This document shows positions 1 through 11,781 of a stretch of DNA of 64,000 nt, piece by piece; the stretch's first letter is position 1; every line of letters begins with the position of its first letter. Source of the DNA: Cycas panzhihuaensis. Lineage: Eukaryota; Cycadophyta. The translations under genes were made by a program, and so were the position numbers. A model generated the notes under the pieces. It searched no databases, had not been told where the DNA came from, and worked only from the letters and a program-made list of their open reading frames with translations. Where the stretch lies: contig CM041465.1 in NCBI GenBank assembly GCA_023213395.1, forward strand, positions 234,615,741 through 234,679,740. The letters are read 5' to 3'.

Positions 1-1124
1 TTTTTACCATAGATTATTGCTGCAACCTTGTGATTCATAAGCACTAACATATATGTATAGAGATTTATTTTTGGTATATGTATACATATGTTATTGAAAC
101 TCCACCTTGTGTTGCTAGTCCCCTTTCTCCAGAAAGGAATATTTTCACTTACTTGCAGGTACACGGAGGACGCAAAGGACTTCTCCCTTTCTCTCTCTCT
201 CCCAGGTAAGTGTATTTATTCGTATTATATTATAGCACCTCACTTTCTACTATTACTTTCCTTTTCCTTTTTGGGCACTTTAGTGTCACTTTTCGGGGAA
301 GGTAAGGAAGCCCCACGCTTCACCCTACTGTGACCCCTCTTTTGCCATGCTTCGTGGAGCAATTTGGACACCTTGTGGGGGCATTGCTGCTTCGATCATG
401 TATTCATTCTGAGTATGTGTTCTTACTTTGTTTCACTCTCTTTCTTTTAAAAAGGGTTTGCATGGTAGTAATTAGACCACATAAAAGGAAAAGGGGATTA
501 ACTCTTTCTTTTTACATTCTGTATGTGATATTTTATATACCATACCTATTGTAGGAAATGGTTTTAGGAAGTTCTTCCCTTTAACCTTTCTTTTTAATTT
601 ATGAACTTTGCCCTTGCCCTCTTGGCTTATCATATTTGATTTAGTTTACTTATGTGTGCCCTAGCACCCTCTTTTCTCTTGATTTCTCTTTCAAATGGGG
701 GAACTCTTGATTGATTGATTGTTCCCACTCCCTTCATCTTCCCTCGATTTCTTCCACTCAACCAAGCAACTGAGAAGGTCTTAACCGTAGGCTATTCGCC
801 TACTTTGCCTCTACTCGTTTCCTTTCGCTATAGGGAAACCCTCGAGGGATTCTCTCCCTACCCTTCCGGCCATCCAAGGGTGGGAGGACTCTTCTCTAGG
901 ATCTATCCAGGCTACTTTTCTTCCTCCCCTCTTCCTAGTTGAAGTGGAGAACTACCTTTAGGTAGTTAAGTACTATCTGTAGGTCCCAAACTTGCGCTCC
1001 AGCGCACGGGGTGCCCTGCGTGGTACTTACCTTACTTGTAGGTTCCTATCTGCACCTGATAGTGTCATCGATCATCCTCGTTATCCCTACATAGCTAGGT
1101 GGTTATCCCATAGACGTGCATCCA
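1..1124 (+). repeat. 5' LTR of element A, 3' part only
   Basis: The reverse complement of this stretch matches the left end of element B's LTR (5832 onward), including the terminal ...GACGTGCATCCA and the block around 970-1040 with the CGCACGGGGTGCCCTGCGTGG-like core. Complete LTRs of this family are 2.7-3.2 kb, so about 1.6 kb lies upstream of the window. The stretch contains several AG/GTAAG-like sites (for example near 203 and 300), as do the other copies. Confidence 0.85.
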
Positions 1125-1199
1125 AGATCCCACACCCTAGGTCCCATGTTATGCTTTAAAGCATAACAATCCTATGGCTCTAATTATTTGGTATATTTT
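1125..1199. other. 75-bp extra segment between LTR end and PBS of element A
   Basis: In elements C, D and F the LTR terminus (…TCCA) is followed directly by the primer-binding site. In A about 75 AT-rich bases separate them. The segment holds a perfect 20-bp palindrome (1148-1167, half-site GTTATGCTTT). Origin unknown; it could be a small insertion or a local rearrangement. Confidence 0.6.
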
Positions 1200-1219
1200 A
1201 CTAGTGACCATATTGGGGA
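1199..1219 (+). other. Primer-binding site of element A
   Basis: CTAGTGACCATATTGGGGAC corresponds to TGGCGACCATACTTGGGAC in element C. This resembles the tRNA-Arg-type PBS common in Tat/Ogre elements (family knowledge). The match is partly decayed. Confidence 0.65.
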
Positions 1220-1379
1220 CTCACTAGTAGGAAATCTAAATGATAGCTTTTAGGCATTTTGTTCGCCCCCTATATTTTGAGTTAGTTTAGGGTGTTAGGT
1301 AGTGATACATATGCATCTCACCCCTACTTTCTTTTTATTTACCTAAGTAGACCATGTTAGCTTATGAATATGACATATA

Positions 1380-3960
1380 TATCTCATTAGTTACATGGCC
1401 TACTACCCCCAGAAGTATAACCAACTTATACACCCATTGAAGCAAGTGACCAAGAGTCACCAATGGAGGGATACTCATCTGATTGGGCTTACGATCCCTA
1501 TGGCTAGGATTGGCCTCCTACTAAGGCCCCATATCCTTATGAAGATCCCATCCATACTAGTGGGTAACCATCATACCCTACATATGAATAACATGGTGTT
1601 TATCACAATTCTATGTCCCCCTATATACACATGATTGAGGGAACCTAATCCTATGAACCTATGTAATATCATGAGTAGGAGTCTGTCCCTTATCCATCCT
1701 ATCTTGGTCCATAAGGAGAGCCATACTCTTCTCATGACTAAACCTATACTCCACATGGGGATGTGGTGGAAGCCTTAAGGGAGTATTTTGAAGTAGTAAC
1801 TGGTCAACCTCCCTGGGGTAGCTGTATTAATTGCTTCTTAGTTCAACATCAACCTCTCCTATTTTCCTCCCTCTTACATCTATCCAAACTACCACATCTA
1901 CCCCTCAAGAGGCCACCATGATACCTATTTCTATGGGTTCCCCATCAAATGAAGAAGCTTTATAAGGCACACAAGCTCCCCAATTAGGGATGAATATGCC
2001 TCCCATACAAATATCCATCCCTCAACCAACCATAGTTCCCATTCTAGCACTCTCTACTACCATCCCTCTGTGCCCTTGTCATATGGGGCAAGGAGGCCCA
2101 ATCTCCATGCGACCTCACCTAAGGCATGGGGACCCATCCTTTTATATCCCCCCTAGGTATATGTCACAACCTTAGGGGCATGGGGGTTTCAACCACCTCC
2201 TTACTTATGGGGTAGATCCATTCCATCCTTATAGGGTTGCCCCTCTTATTGGAGGACCTTTTAGCTAAAATCCCTTACAATATCCTCCTTCCTAAATTTC
2301 CCAAGCGATTCCACCTTTGGTCCCCCCCCAAGGAGGACTGATAGTACCTCATGTGCCATCTCATTGCACACCCACCCCTTTAGGGGTAATAACCCTTGTT
2401 CCATTGACTTATACTACTCATCTATGAGGTGGCCTAAAGTATCCTTGTCTACCTTCTTACTTGATATACTCCTATGTAGAATCCCCTCCTCCCCACCAAT
2501 TGGGAGGAGCTCCTTATGTCACTTCTTCATATGCTCCTTATCAATAGGGGAATGTTCTGTATAGCACACCTCCCTATCCACCATATATAGGTGGTGGGTA
2601 CCCTTATGTAGCCACTATCTATCCTCATACTAACCCACTAACTCAACTAGGGGTATGCCCCTTCATTGACTATAAGTGAAGCCCACTTTCTGTAAAGGTT
2701 TTAAGAACAAACCTACCACCTTATCCCCCTGAAGTGCCTAAATTAGATGGTGCTTCCTCTCATGAGCCTGTTGATCATGTTAGGGTACTCACCATGGCAT
2801 GCATCGACTATTAGGCATATGACCATATACTAATGAAGTTATTTCCTTACTCACTCTAAGGAGATGCTTTAAAGTAGTTATATTACCTAATTTCCTATTT
2901 AATTTCCACCTTCCAATAACTAGTTGATACTTTTATTAACTATTTCAATGTAGCACAACCTTTTGAGAGTGGGATTAAAGCTCTTCTCTCACTTAAATAA
3001 GGCCATGAAGCATTAAATAGGAATGTTATTCAGAGGTTCCAAGATCTCCTTTATTCCTCCAAGGCCATGTTGTTAGAGGAATTAAATAGATACATTTTTA
3101 TAAATGCCCTACACCCTAAAGTCTATGTAGAGGTCCTTAAAATGGGGGAAACCATGTATGAATCTACCATAGCCAAGTGCTCGGCATTGGAGTCTATTGG
3201 GATCCAACCAGCCTTAAGAAGATCCATAAAAACATATAGTGTCATTAGGCATCGCCTTCCCTGTGTGACCAGAAGGGACCATAACAATCTTTTAAGCCCT
3301 TTGTTAGCATGACCAACAAGACCTTAGACCCTCTTACCTTTATCATCTACTCCTTTGAGTGGATGATAAGAGGTCTAAAGCTATAACTAGCTTAATCTAT
3401 ATCAGATCCATACCCTTTCCTATAGGGTTATTGACAAGTTTACTAAATGACCTAAACCCCACCACCCAAGAATGAGAGCACCTAATCTTCATAAGGGAAT
3501 AGGACAAGACCTCCTCTCAAGAAGAAGTGTTGTATAGTCCACAGTGAATGCACTCATGATGATTCATGATATTGGACCCAACACCTGAATTATCCCTACT
3601 ACATGACCCTCTACTTCAAATTGCTTCTAAATCTAATTTAGAGTAGCATGTTCATCAGAATCTATTTCCCAACCATGAGGAATAGTATTAAGGGTCCCAA
3701 CAACAAAATAAATAAACTAGGAATAGGATCTCTATTAGACCAAATAAAATATAAGGAACATACTAATGCATCATCTCCTTTGAGCCTAACAACTTAATGC
3801 ATAGTGTCCTCACAACCCAAGAATAAGGGTAAGAGGATCATCCAACTACTTAAGACCATTTAAGTATACATAGTTACATGTTCTCAAGCAGTAAATGAGG
3901 CTGGTAAGGCCTCCATCTTGTAATAATAACCCTCCTCAGAGAATACTCTAATGGAGATTC
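1380..3960 (+). pseudogene. gag: Element A gag, decayed
   Basis: Decayed Gag of the retrotransposon; Gag packages the element RNA. The N-terminal part aligns with element D (MEGYSSDWAYDPYG near 1460). The central Gag domain lies at about 2710-3220, recognisable by PKLDGASSHEP, FINYFNVAQPFESGIKALLSLK and FINALHPKVYVEVLKMGETM. A zinc-knuckle relic (KKKCCIVHSECTHDDS) is near 3508-3560. Many in-frame stops, often TAG where relatives have CAG or TGG, and some shifts break the frame. Longest open piece is 3067-3312. Start not determinable. Confidence 0.75.
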
Positions 3961-4650
3961 TCATCATCCCAAGGACCATACCTATTTGACCAAGGCATTA
4001 TGATTTTAGGTAGGCCATTCTATAGCCTATAGGGAAGGGGAAGGATTTCTCAATAATTAAGGAACTTCATACTATTTCTACAGGAATGTCTATGAGGGAT
4101 GTTCTAAAGGGTTACCCTAATCAAAGCGCCCTTCTTTTGGAGGCCTTGGGGTATAATGATGTAGCCATTCACTCTGTGGGTACTTCCTCATATAAGACCC
4201 CTCTTATCACATTCAATACATATGATATCCCATCAACCAAGGATAAACAACTTCATTGGCACTATCCTTTTACCAAAATAATTAAGATGTCTAATTTTTC
4301 CCTAAATAGAACCATTGTGGACAATAGTTCATCTATAAACACTATGCATACATGCATGTTAGAAAAGTGAGGTATTAAAACTCTTAAGCCTATCTCTTGG
4401 AAATGCCAAGGGTACAACAAAAATGAGATGGCACCATTAGGCATGGTGATCTTACCACTTACCTTAAATGACAAGACCATATAGACTAACATCATTGTCC
4501 TAGATATCGATGTTGACTACAACCTCCTATTAGGTTGACTATAGTTAGACCAAATGAGAGTAGTCTACTATTCATGGTGGAGTCAACTCAAATTTGCCCA
4601 TTAGGGGCAAATTAGAGTTGTTTCTTGGGAGACCCTACTTATTAGATCAT
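3961..4650 (+). pseudogene. Element A retropepsin-like protease, decayed
   Basis: Aspartic protease region of the Gag-Pol polyprotein. The open piece 4086-4370 contains RTIVDNSSSINTM, the decayed active-site loop; other copies have VDNGS, the form usual in Tat/Ogre proteases. It is followed by IIVLDIDVDYNLLLG near 4495-4535 and LKFAH further on. Stops lie immediately after 4370 and inside the LLLG region. Clearly inactive now. Confidence 0.75.
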
Positions 4651-5831
4651 CTCACCATCCTTTCCAAACTATTTTTGGAGCTATAGATGAGGAAGATGAT
4701 CCCTCAAATCCATTTATCATTGCATTCTTTAAAGATGAGGTGCCCTATGAAGGGGAACAAGCCCCTCTACCCTATCCAAATTTAGTTTATTTTATCCTAG
4801 TTGGTATCAACAGTTATGACTATTTAGCTATTCTTAGTAATAGGGAGACCAATGACAAAGGTTATGAGGAACCCCCATGCCAAGTCTCTTTCCTTAACAT
4901 TACTAGTAAAGCATCATCTCATGTAGATACTCCTTCCCCTTTTAGGCCAAACCTATATCAATCAAATTTATCTCAATCGTAATCTACCTTACCTCACCTA
5001 AGATAAGTGTCCCCTTACCTTTGGGTATAGATGGCTTGCTATTCATCCTAAACCCCATACAATAAACACCCTGATCGACTAGACCCCACATTGTTAGAAG
5101 GCTTATGTGGAGAACATCCTCCTCCTCCTCCATTCTAAGCCACATTCTAAGTAAGAACCCTTTAAGGTGTAGCTAATGAATCCATGGATTATATATTAGG
5201 TTCCTTATTAGTTTCCCCTTACATTCTATGTACTATAAACTTTCTTCCATATGTAGGAACCTAACCAACCTAGGGGTGCTCATCTGAAAGGCCAAGACAA
5301 TCCTCATTAGCTTGCAATGATGAGGATGGCTTAGAGCCCATGTTCTCTCATGAAAAATCTATCATTTATAACCTTGATCCCTTTCAAAGTTCCCCACCCC
5401 AAATGAAGGGTAGACCCATTATGAGGGTGTATTCTAATTCTTTACAAGAATCACCTCATTACATGGATTAAGTAATTGATTTCCACTAGTCTTTATCAAC
5501 CCCATAAACACCCTACATTCCTACTAGTAAGACTATCCATGGGATAGATTACTTTGATAATGATGAGGCTTTTTTAGAACATTTAGTAGGGTCCTCGCCT
5601 AATTTACCTTTTTGACATCACAAGCTTGATTTTAGTAAGTGATTAGTCATTAGCTCATATTTGGTTGATCCTAATGAGATGAGTCCTCCACCTAATATGT
5701 TAATTAACCAAGCTCCCCTTTACTTTGAGGAAGAGAATGTGTTATATGTAGGGGTAACCATGGATATTGTCCTTGCCCTAGATAGGGTTATCAAGATTGG
5801 GGTTGAATGTTTCCTCCAAGAAGTTAGGGAG
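4651..5831 (+). pseudogene. Element A protease-RT spacer, interrupted by element B
   Basis: Polyprotein stretch between protease and RT. Recognisable pieces are VYFILVGINSYDYLAIL near 4785-4830, GIDYFDNDEAFLEHLVG near 5538-5590, and LALDRVIKIGVECFLQEVRE ending at 5831. All align with elements D (28.6-29.3 kb) and F (56.2-57.0 kb). The reading stops at 5831 because element B is inserted, and continues at 10269 with the RT N-terminus. No function is known for the spacer. Confidence 0.7.
5827..5831. repeat. Target-site duplication of element B, left copy
   Basis: gggag here and aggag at 10269-10273 flank TG...CA termini of element B. The one difference is a G/A transition. Confidence 0.8.
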
Positions 5832-8538
5832 TGGATGCATGTCTATGGGATAATCACCTAGCTGAGTAGGAATAGTGAGGATGATTAATAACGGTATCGA
5901 GGGTGTGGATAGAAACTGATAAGTAAAGCGAGTACCATGCAGGGCACCCCATGCACCAGAGTGCGAGTTCAGGACCTGCGGATGATACCTAACTACCTGA
6001 GAGTGGTTCCCCACCTCAAAGAGGAAGGGAGAAAGTGAGAGAGGTAGCTTGGATAGACTTAGGAGGAAAGTCCTCCTACCCTTAGATGGCCAGAAGGGGA
6101 GGAAGAGGATCCTCAAGGGTTTCCCTATGACAGAGGGAAACAAGCAGGAGCAAGGTAGGCAATAGCCGATGGTGCGGCTAAGATCTTCTCAGTTATTTGG
6201 CCAAGCAAATAAAGCTGAGAAGAGGAGAAGGGAGTGGGAGCAGACAACAATCCTAAAATCTCCCTTAATGGTTCAACCAAGAAGGCAAGAGTGATATGGC
6301 ATGTGTAAGCAAACAAAATCAAACGAAAAAAACAAGCCAAAAGGGGCGAGGATTAGGTTTGAAAGCTGAGGAAAAGGCAAAGGGAAAATCTCCTAAAGTC
6401 CTTTCCCTAAGTGAATATGGTATGTAAAGTACAAATATATAAATGCAAGTAAAAGATGTTAATTTCCTTTTCTCTTTTATGTTTGACCTATTTAACTAAT
6501 GCATATACCACAACTAAAAGTGTGAAAAGGAAAGTGAGGAGACCTCATCCATGTGCTAAGTGCATCCTCACCAAGCCCACAGATGATGGAGGGGCTTCCT
6601 TACCTTCCCCTTGCGAAAGGAAAAAGGAAAGGAAACAAAAATGAAAGTAAAGAGCAAAACAAAGAAACCTTACCTGGATCCAAGTGCTTAACACGTTTGT
6701 AAGAGTGCCATAGCAACCTGCACATGCACAAATCTATCCCTTCCTAGAAGGGGCTGCAAGAGACAATCTATGTATATACAAGTATATATAAGTGCTATTA
6801 ATGTTAGAATGTTAGAGAAAGATAATTGTTGCAACAAACTCTACAAACCCTCTCTCAAACAAGGCTAGACACCAAGTGAAATGGTACAAGGGAAGCCTCG
6901 GGATGGATAACCCTCCACTGAAATCTCCATATGACTCGTAAACACAGTAAAGTAGTGGGTAAAATCCACTAAGGATAGCCAAAGATGGCAAAGGAAAAGC
7001 AACAAAGCGTTGAGAGGTAAGTGGGACGTAGAGTTGCTATGGGCAGTAATCCAGTGCCCAAACCCTTACTAATAAGGACAAGGGGTACCCAACAACATGG
7101 GGGACTCTAGAGGGGTCTATACAAGAGGCGAGCAGGCCTAGAATCAATGTAGCAAGTGGCTACATATGTTTACAATCCAGCACTGGCCTAGGGCTCAATC
7201 TGTCCTAGTAGTCTCAAGAAGAACATAGGATGAGAGAAGAGAAGGTGGGAAGGGATTACCCTTGGAGAGAAGGACTGAAAGGGGGGCTGCCCTGCCTTAC
7301 TCTCTTCACCTAGCCTTGGGGATCTTCTCTCACTATTCTCTTGAAGAAAACTAACGGAGGAAAGGTAGAGCCAAGAAGCAACAAGTAAGATACAATGGAA
7401 AGACAACTTTTCAACAGTGAAAATTGAAGGAAATAAGTAAATAAAGCAAGGAATGGGTCCAAACAGGGAGTAACTCACCAGAAAATGGAAGAAAGGAATT
7501 GGTAAGACCTGCTGGGTGGATGTATGATAGACCTGGGCCTACTAATAGTAAGAAGGAGGGCCCCTACAGAGGTTTATAGGAGGCAAATCTAACAAACAAC
7601 TGAAAGGAGCACTACTAGGCGAGTTATGGAGGAATCAATGCCAAAAACACTTGATGGAACTTGGAGAGAGGCTTCCCACCATGGAAGCAAAGAGTTACAG
7701 GTGTGTCCTAGCCTGGGGTTATAGGAAATGTAGGCTTGCAGAAACACTTGTGATAGAAGGAGCTAGAGAGCAGAAGTTGCAGCAGAAGTTCTTGTCTTTG
7801 AGAGCACAAAATGACCTAAGAGTCCCTCAAAATGATGAGGGTTTGAATACTTATACCCACCCCGGCCCTAAGAGGATGAATAGAGTGCGAATAGGGTTGA
7901 TGTGGATGCAAGACCATGTGGTAATTTCATGGAAAAAGAGAAAATTACCACAATAAATTTTAAAAAACAACTGATAAGAGTCGCACCGCGGTAAACTTTG
8001 TGGTACCACAGTAAACTTCGTGGTATCGCTAAGTTTACAGTAGTGCGAGACCAGAAAGCCAAAATGGTAGAATTTTAGGTTCCAGGAGCTTTGGGGGATA
8101 ATTTGATAGGCCTAAGAGAGGGCTGGACCTCCTATCTAGGTAGCTAAGATAGTCTAGAAAGCACTTGGACAGAGGCAGGCAAACATCAATAAGCAAAGAT
8201 CCCAAAATGAAGTCAAGGTAGGGGTATGAATAGATTATATGAACCAAAAAGGGAACTGAGACAGCATGGAGACAATGCGGAAGGTTGTATAATGCCATGG
8301 GAATTCCTACCTTGTAGAAAGATAGGTCCCACTAGGTCATCATAGGCTCACGATATGATAGGCAGCATGAACAGGCAATAAAATGCAAAGTAATCATACA
8401 AAATGAAGCAAGTAGTTATGTAGAGAGGTAATGCTTCTATCAACCTTTCCAATGAAATGATGTAAGTGAAAAGGGAGAAGCATACCTGAGATTACCTGAG
8501 TCAATCTGTTCATATCCATTCTCGGTAGCCAGGAAACA
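5832..8538 (-). repeat. 3' LTR of element B (2.7 kb)
   Basis: In element orientation starts TGTTTCCTGGCTACCGAG (ending at 8538 on the plus strand) and ends ...GCATCCA (5832). Same subfamily as the LTRs of D and A. It carries a U3 palindrome cluster (7984-8045), a TATA-like GGGTATAAG near 7848-7860 and several AG/GTAAG-like sites. No independent gene is seen inside; short open frames here are not conserved between copies. Confidence 0.88.
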
Positions 8539-8553
8539 CTGCCCCCTTGGCAA
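8539..8553 (-). other. Polypurine tract of element B
   Basis: On the minus strand reads CCAAGGGGGCAG directly before the LTR start TGTTTCC. It primes plus-strand DNA synthesis in this element class and fixes the element's orientation. Confidence 0.8.
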
Positions 8554-8621
8554 CAGAGCCTCATCGCTCAGAAGCGTGGTGCGATGGCGAATGCTGGCAA
8601 CATAACTGTCAGTAGCACATG

Positions 8622-8643
8622 TGTATATATATATATATATATA
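8622..8643. repeat. (TA)n microsatellite in the 3' non-coding region of B
   Basis: About 11 TA units between the PPT and the second RNase H. Shorter TA runs occupy the equivalent place in C (near 13660) and D (near 23740). Confidence 0.9.
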
Positions 8644-8869
8644 AATCATGATCGTAACAAGAGATAAGGGTGCCGGTAAGTGTCATGGTAGAACGCGTGG
8701 GTACGAGGATAGAGGTGGAGACGACATAGGGGCTGCCTATGTGCCACCCAAGAATCGATAGGAAGCTAAGAAGGATGAGGGGACTGCCCTCATCACAAAA
8801 AGATGCAAAGAGATATGCATGATAAAGCCAAGTAGAAGAAATAAGTGAGTAAAACTCGTAGTTGCCATA

Positions 8870-9400
8870 GTTTAACCTCATTAGCAGCTAGCTTTCGGAG
8901 GTGCAAACAGATTGCAAGTTGATGTGCATGATGGCCTAAGGCCTGGGTGATAGAGCAACCAAACAAGTCTTAGGGACGGTTAGTAAGAAGAGGAAGGTGG
9001 CATTCAAGGATGAGGCGAGCGAGACTATCTACCCCAACATTGAGGGCCTGAGGAATGTTTTGAATGTCGACAGACTGGAAACAAGCTAAAAGAGATCTGA
9101 TAGTTAAAGCAAGGGCTCTCAAGTGAGGGCATCACACTTGGTAAACCTGGGTGAGATGGGACACCACAACCTAGGAGTCACAAAGAAGGACAATCGATCT
9201 ATGATGGAAACATAGCACATCAGTGAGGGTCTCAATAACGGCCATGTACTCGGCTTCATTATTGGTAGCCCCAGGGAGGAAGATTTTAGAATATGGGAAG
9301 TCATGTCTAGAAGAGCTACAAAGAATCTAAGCATCAGCAGAAGGTCCAGGATTACCGCGACTTCCACCATCGGTAAAGATGAAGAGAGACATAGATGGTG
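8870..9400 (-). pseudogene. Second RNase H (aRNH type) of element B, decayed
   Basis: Ribonuclease H fold on the element's sense strand, next to the 3' LTR. It shows FTDGGSRGNPGPSADA (first catalytic Asp) near 9375, then KIFLPGATNNEAEYMAVIE (catalytic Glu), CDS.VVVSHLTQVYQ (third Asp) and a relic of the ADxLA motif (VDSLAHPILE). Two in-frame stops are visible, one after ADA and one after CDS. The GNPGP and TNNEAEY forms match the additional RNase H that Tat/Ogre elements carry, not the RNase H that follows RT in gypsy elements. The longest open frame here (9119-9370) is in a wrong frame. Confidence 0.8.
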
Positions 9401-9866
9401 ATGGAAAAAGTTTTGGTAACAAAAATATGTAGTAATATATGAGTCAGAGCAAAAAGATGCTCATAAGGCAAGCAATGAATAGCCATGAAGGGTAGGAGGA
9501 CCTGGCAATGAGGCTACCCAAGGACAAGAGTAGGCTTCTTGACCACTGGCTGAGAGTGGGCAGAAAAAGGGCATCCTAGGGTGCCAAAGGTTGCTTTAGA
9601 AAGCAAAGAATGACTTCGAGCTAAGGGAGCATTCCCTTTAGGAGCCCTAAGAGCAGGAATAGACTGCAAAAATGGGTCCAGGATGGCGAAATGAGCTACA
9701 CAAGTATAAACTCAGGCATACACGGGACTGACACGTAAAATGAGACAAAGGCCCCTATGAACAATGCATTGGCAAGGTGCCATAAATGCATCCGCAAGAA
9801 AGAGCGAAACGAAGGCTATGGGAGTATAACAGGAGACAGGGCTAGAAGGCAAAGGTGATTGGGGAA
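9401..9866 (-). other. Internal non-coding sequence of B up to the deletion point
   Basis: Matches the stretch upstream of the second RNase H in D (about 24500-24960). It ends just before the place where D has the antisense PMD promoter. Homology switches at about 9866 into LTR sequence. Confidence 0.7.
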
Positions 9867-10268
9867 TAGGTGGCTGAGATAGTCCAGAAAGTACTTGGAT
9901 AGAGGCGGGCAAATATCAATAAGTAAAGATCCCAAAATAAAGTCAAGGCAGGGGTATGAACAGATCATACGAACTGAAAAGGGAACTGAGACAGCGTGGA
10001 GATAGTGCATAAGATTGTATAGTTCCATGGGGATGCCTACCTTATAGAAAGGTAGGTCTCACTGGGTCATCATAGGCTCACGATACGATAGGCAGCATGA
10101 ACAGGCAACAAAATGCAAAGTAATCATGTAAAATGAAGTAAGTAGTCATGCAGAGAGGCAATGCTTCTGTTAACCTTTCCAATGGAATGATGCAAGTGAA
10201 AAGGGAGAAGCATACCTGAGCTTACCTGAGTCGATCTATTCATATCCATTCCCGATAGTTGAGAAACA
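9867..10268 (-). repeat. Truncated 5' LTR of element B (402 bp, U3 end)
   Basis: Matches 8137-8538 over its whole length with the same LTR terminus (…GAGAAACA). The rest of the 5' LTR is deleted. Confidence 0.88.
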
Positions 10269-10464
10269 AGGAGTATACCAAACTCTTCCATGAGTTCTAT
10301 GATGTATTTGTATAGGACTATTCTGACATGAAGGGAATTGATCCTGATATTATCACCCATAACCTAACAATAATTTTGGGTGCCTAACTTATTTAATAAA
10401 AATAACATCTTTTGCATCTTAAATTATCAATAGAGGTCAGAATAGAAGTGGAAAAGCTATATAG
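10269..10464 (+). pseudogene. Element A RT N-terminal piece between B and C
   Basis: Translates to a decayed YTKLFHEFYDVFVWDYSDMKG, then IDPDIITHNLTIILG, the region before the RT palm in Tat-like elements (compare 57000-57115 in F). It ends with a decayed EVEKL motif at the insertion point of element C. The sequence continues at 40195. Confidence 0.75.
10460..10464. repeat. Target-site duplication of element C, left copy
   Basis: tatag here and catag at 40195-40199 flank an insert of 29.7 kb. The single difference is a C/T transition. Confidence 0.85.
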
Positions 10465-11750
10465 TGGAATTAGATCTATGGGATGGTAACTACATCTGGT
10501 TAGGATTAGGTTGGTCAACAGAAGGCTCTAGAATAAAGAAACAATCCAATAAGTGAAGGGAATCACCCACATAGGGCATTCATATTTCAGAATGGAGGTT
10601 CAAGACCCATGAATGGCACACAACTTCCCTCTAGGTAACTTAGCTTTGGTTTTGGGTGTACCACAAGTGAGGGATATCCTCAGTTTCCTAAGTAACTTCA
10701 AAATGTAGGTCTTCCTGCCCTTGGGTGGATGAAAGGGAGGAGGAAGCCCCAACGAGGAGATGGATCCTCATGGAAGGTGAATGAGTATGGATAGAGTATA
10801 TGTAGGCAAGTGGCACAAGAGGTACACACTTATAAGGGTGGTATCGAGTAACCACCTCACCCATGGGACCAACCCAAAATAGAAGGAATCAAGATTATTA
10901 AGTTGGCATGGATGTGACGGGGTTAGAGGAGGATGTACTTAAGGATAAATCCTCCTTGAACTAACTCACCTGAAGTGAGTCTAGGGGAGCAAAGGATGAT
11001 GGCGGAATAAGCTCTCATCATCCTACAGGTGAAAGAGTCTACTTTCAATGTGCAATAGTAGAATGGTATCTAATTGACTATATGTGCAAATAAGAGATAA
11101 AAGAAATAACAAATATATCTCTCTCATTTTTCTTTTAAATATGAACCCTCGCTCTCTTTTTGCTTTAAATAAGAAAAAAAAGAGATGAGGGAGGTAATCC
11201 AATCTAGCACAAAACATGCATGCTAAAAATGTAAAACCAAAGAGGTTATATACAATCAAATGGAAAGAGGAAGGGGATATCTCTTATATCATGCTCTTTC
11301 CTAAAATACAAGTGTGGCATGCATATGCAAAAAAGAAGGTACAAACTAGTTCCATTTTCTCATTTTCCTTTATGTTTTTTATGCAAACATGCAAGCTTGA
11401 GAGGTAAGAAGAGAAAAGAACTACGAAAGATAGAGGGTAGCATACCTGGAAAGTTATGCGATTGAAACAAGGTCATTATCTTACATCACACTTGCTTCTT
11501 CTTTCCTCCCTCCTAACACACGAGCATCATAAGGCAATGGCATTGGGGTTCCCTTACCTTCCCTGGATTAAAAAGAAAAAGGCAAGAGAAAGCAAAAGGA
11601 AAGTCTATGCTAGCAATGGAAAGGACCAAGGAAAAGAAAGGGTAAGAGGTATACCTAAATTTAAATGCTTCGTCCTTCTCCATAAGTGACGTAGTAAAAC
11701 CTGCAGTCATAAAGGTTCTCTTCCCATTTCCAAGGGGCTGCTAGAGTGCC

Positions 11751-11781
<31 letters not shown>

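Larger units (their letters stand above)
5832..10268 (-). mobile_element. Element B: internally deleted Tat/Ogre-like retrotransposon in A
   Basis: Minus-strand copy flanked by gggag (5827-5831) and aggag (10269-10273), a 5-bp target duplication with one transition. It keeps the whole 3' LTR (5832-8538), PPT, and the second RNase H, then jumps at about 9866 from internal sequence straight into the middle of the 5' LTR. The remaining 402 bases (9867-10268) equal 8137-8538 in length. Gag, pol, the PMD gene, PBS and about 2.3 kb of 5' LTR are gone. Confidence 0.9.

Noticed and set aside
715-6143. Large inverted repeat (about 715-1124 against 5832-6143)
   Set aside because: The two arms are LTR ends of oppositely oriented elements A and B, not a foldback element or a hairpin locus.
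8622-8643. Regular repeats as a CRISPR array
   Set aside because: Plain TA microsatellite; no repeat-spacer pattern is present anywhere in the window.
9119-9370. Minus-strand 83-codon frame as a membrane protein
   Set aside because: It is the wrong frame of the aRNH domain; the hydrophobic look comes from out-of-frame reading. The same holds for 24218-24469.
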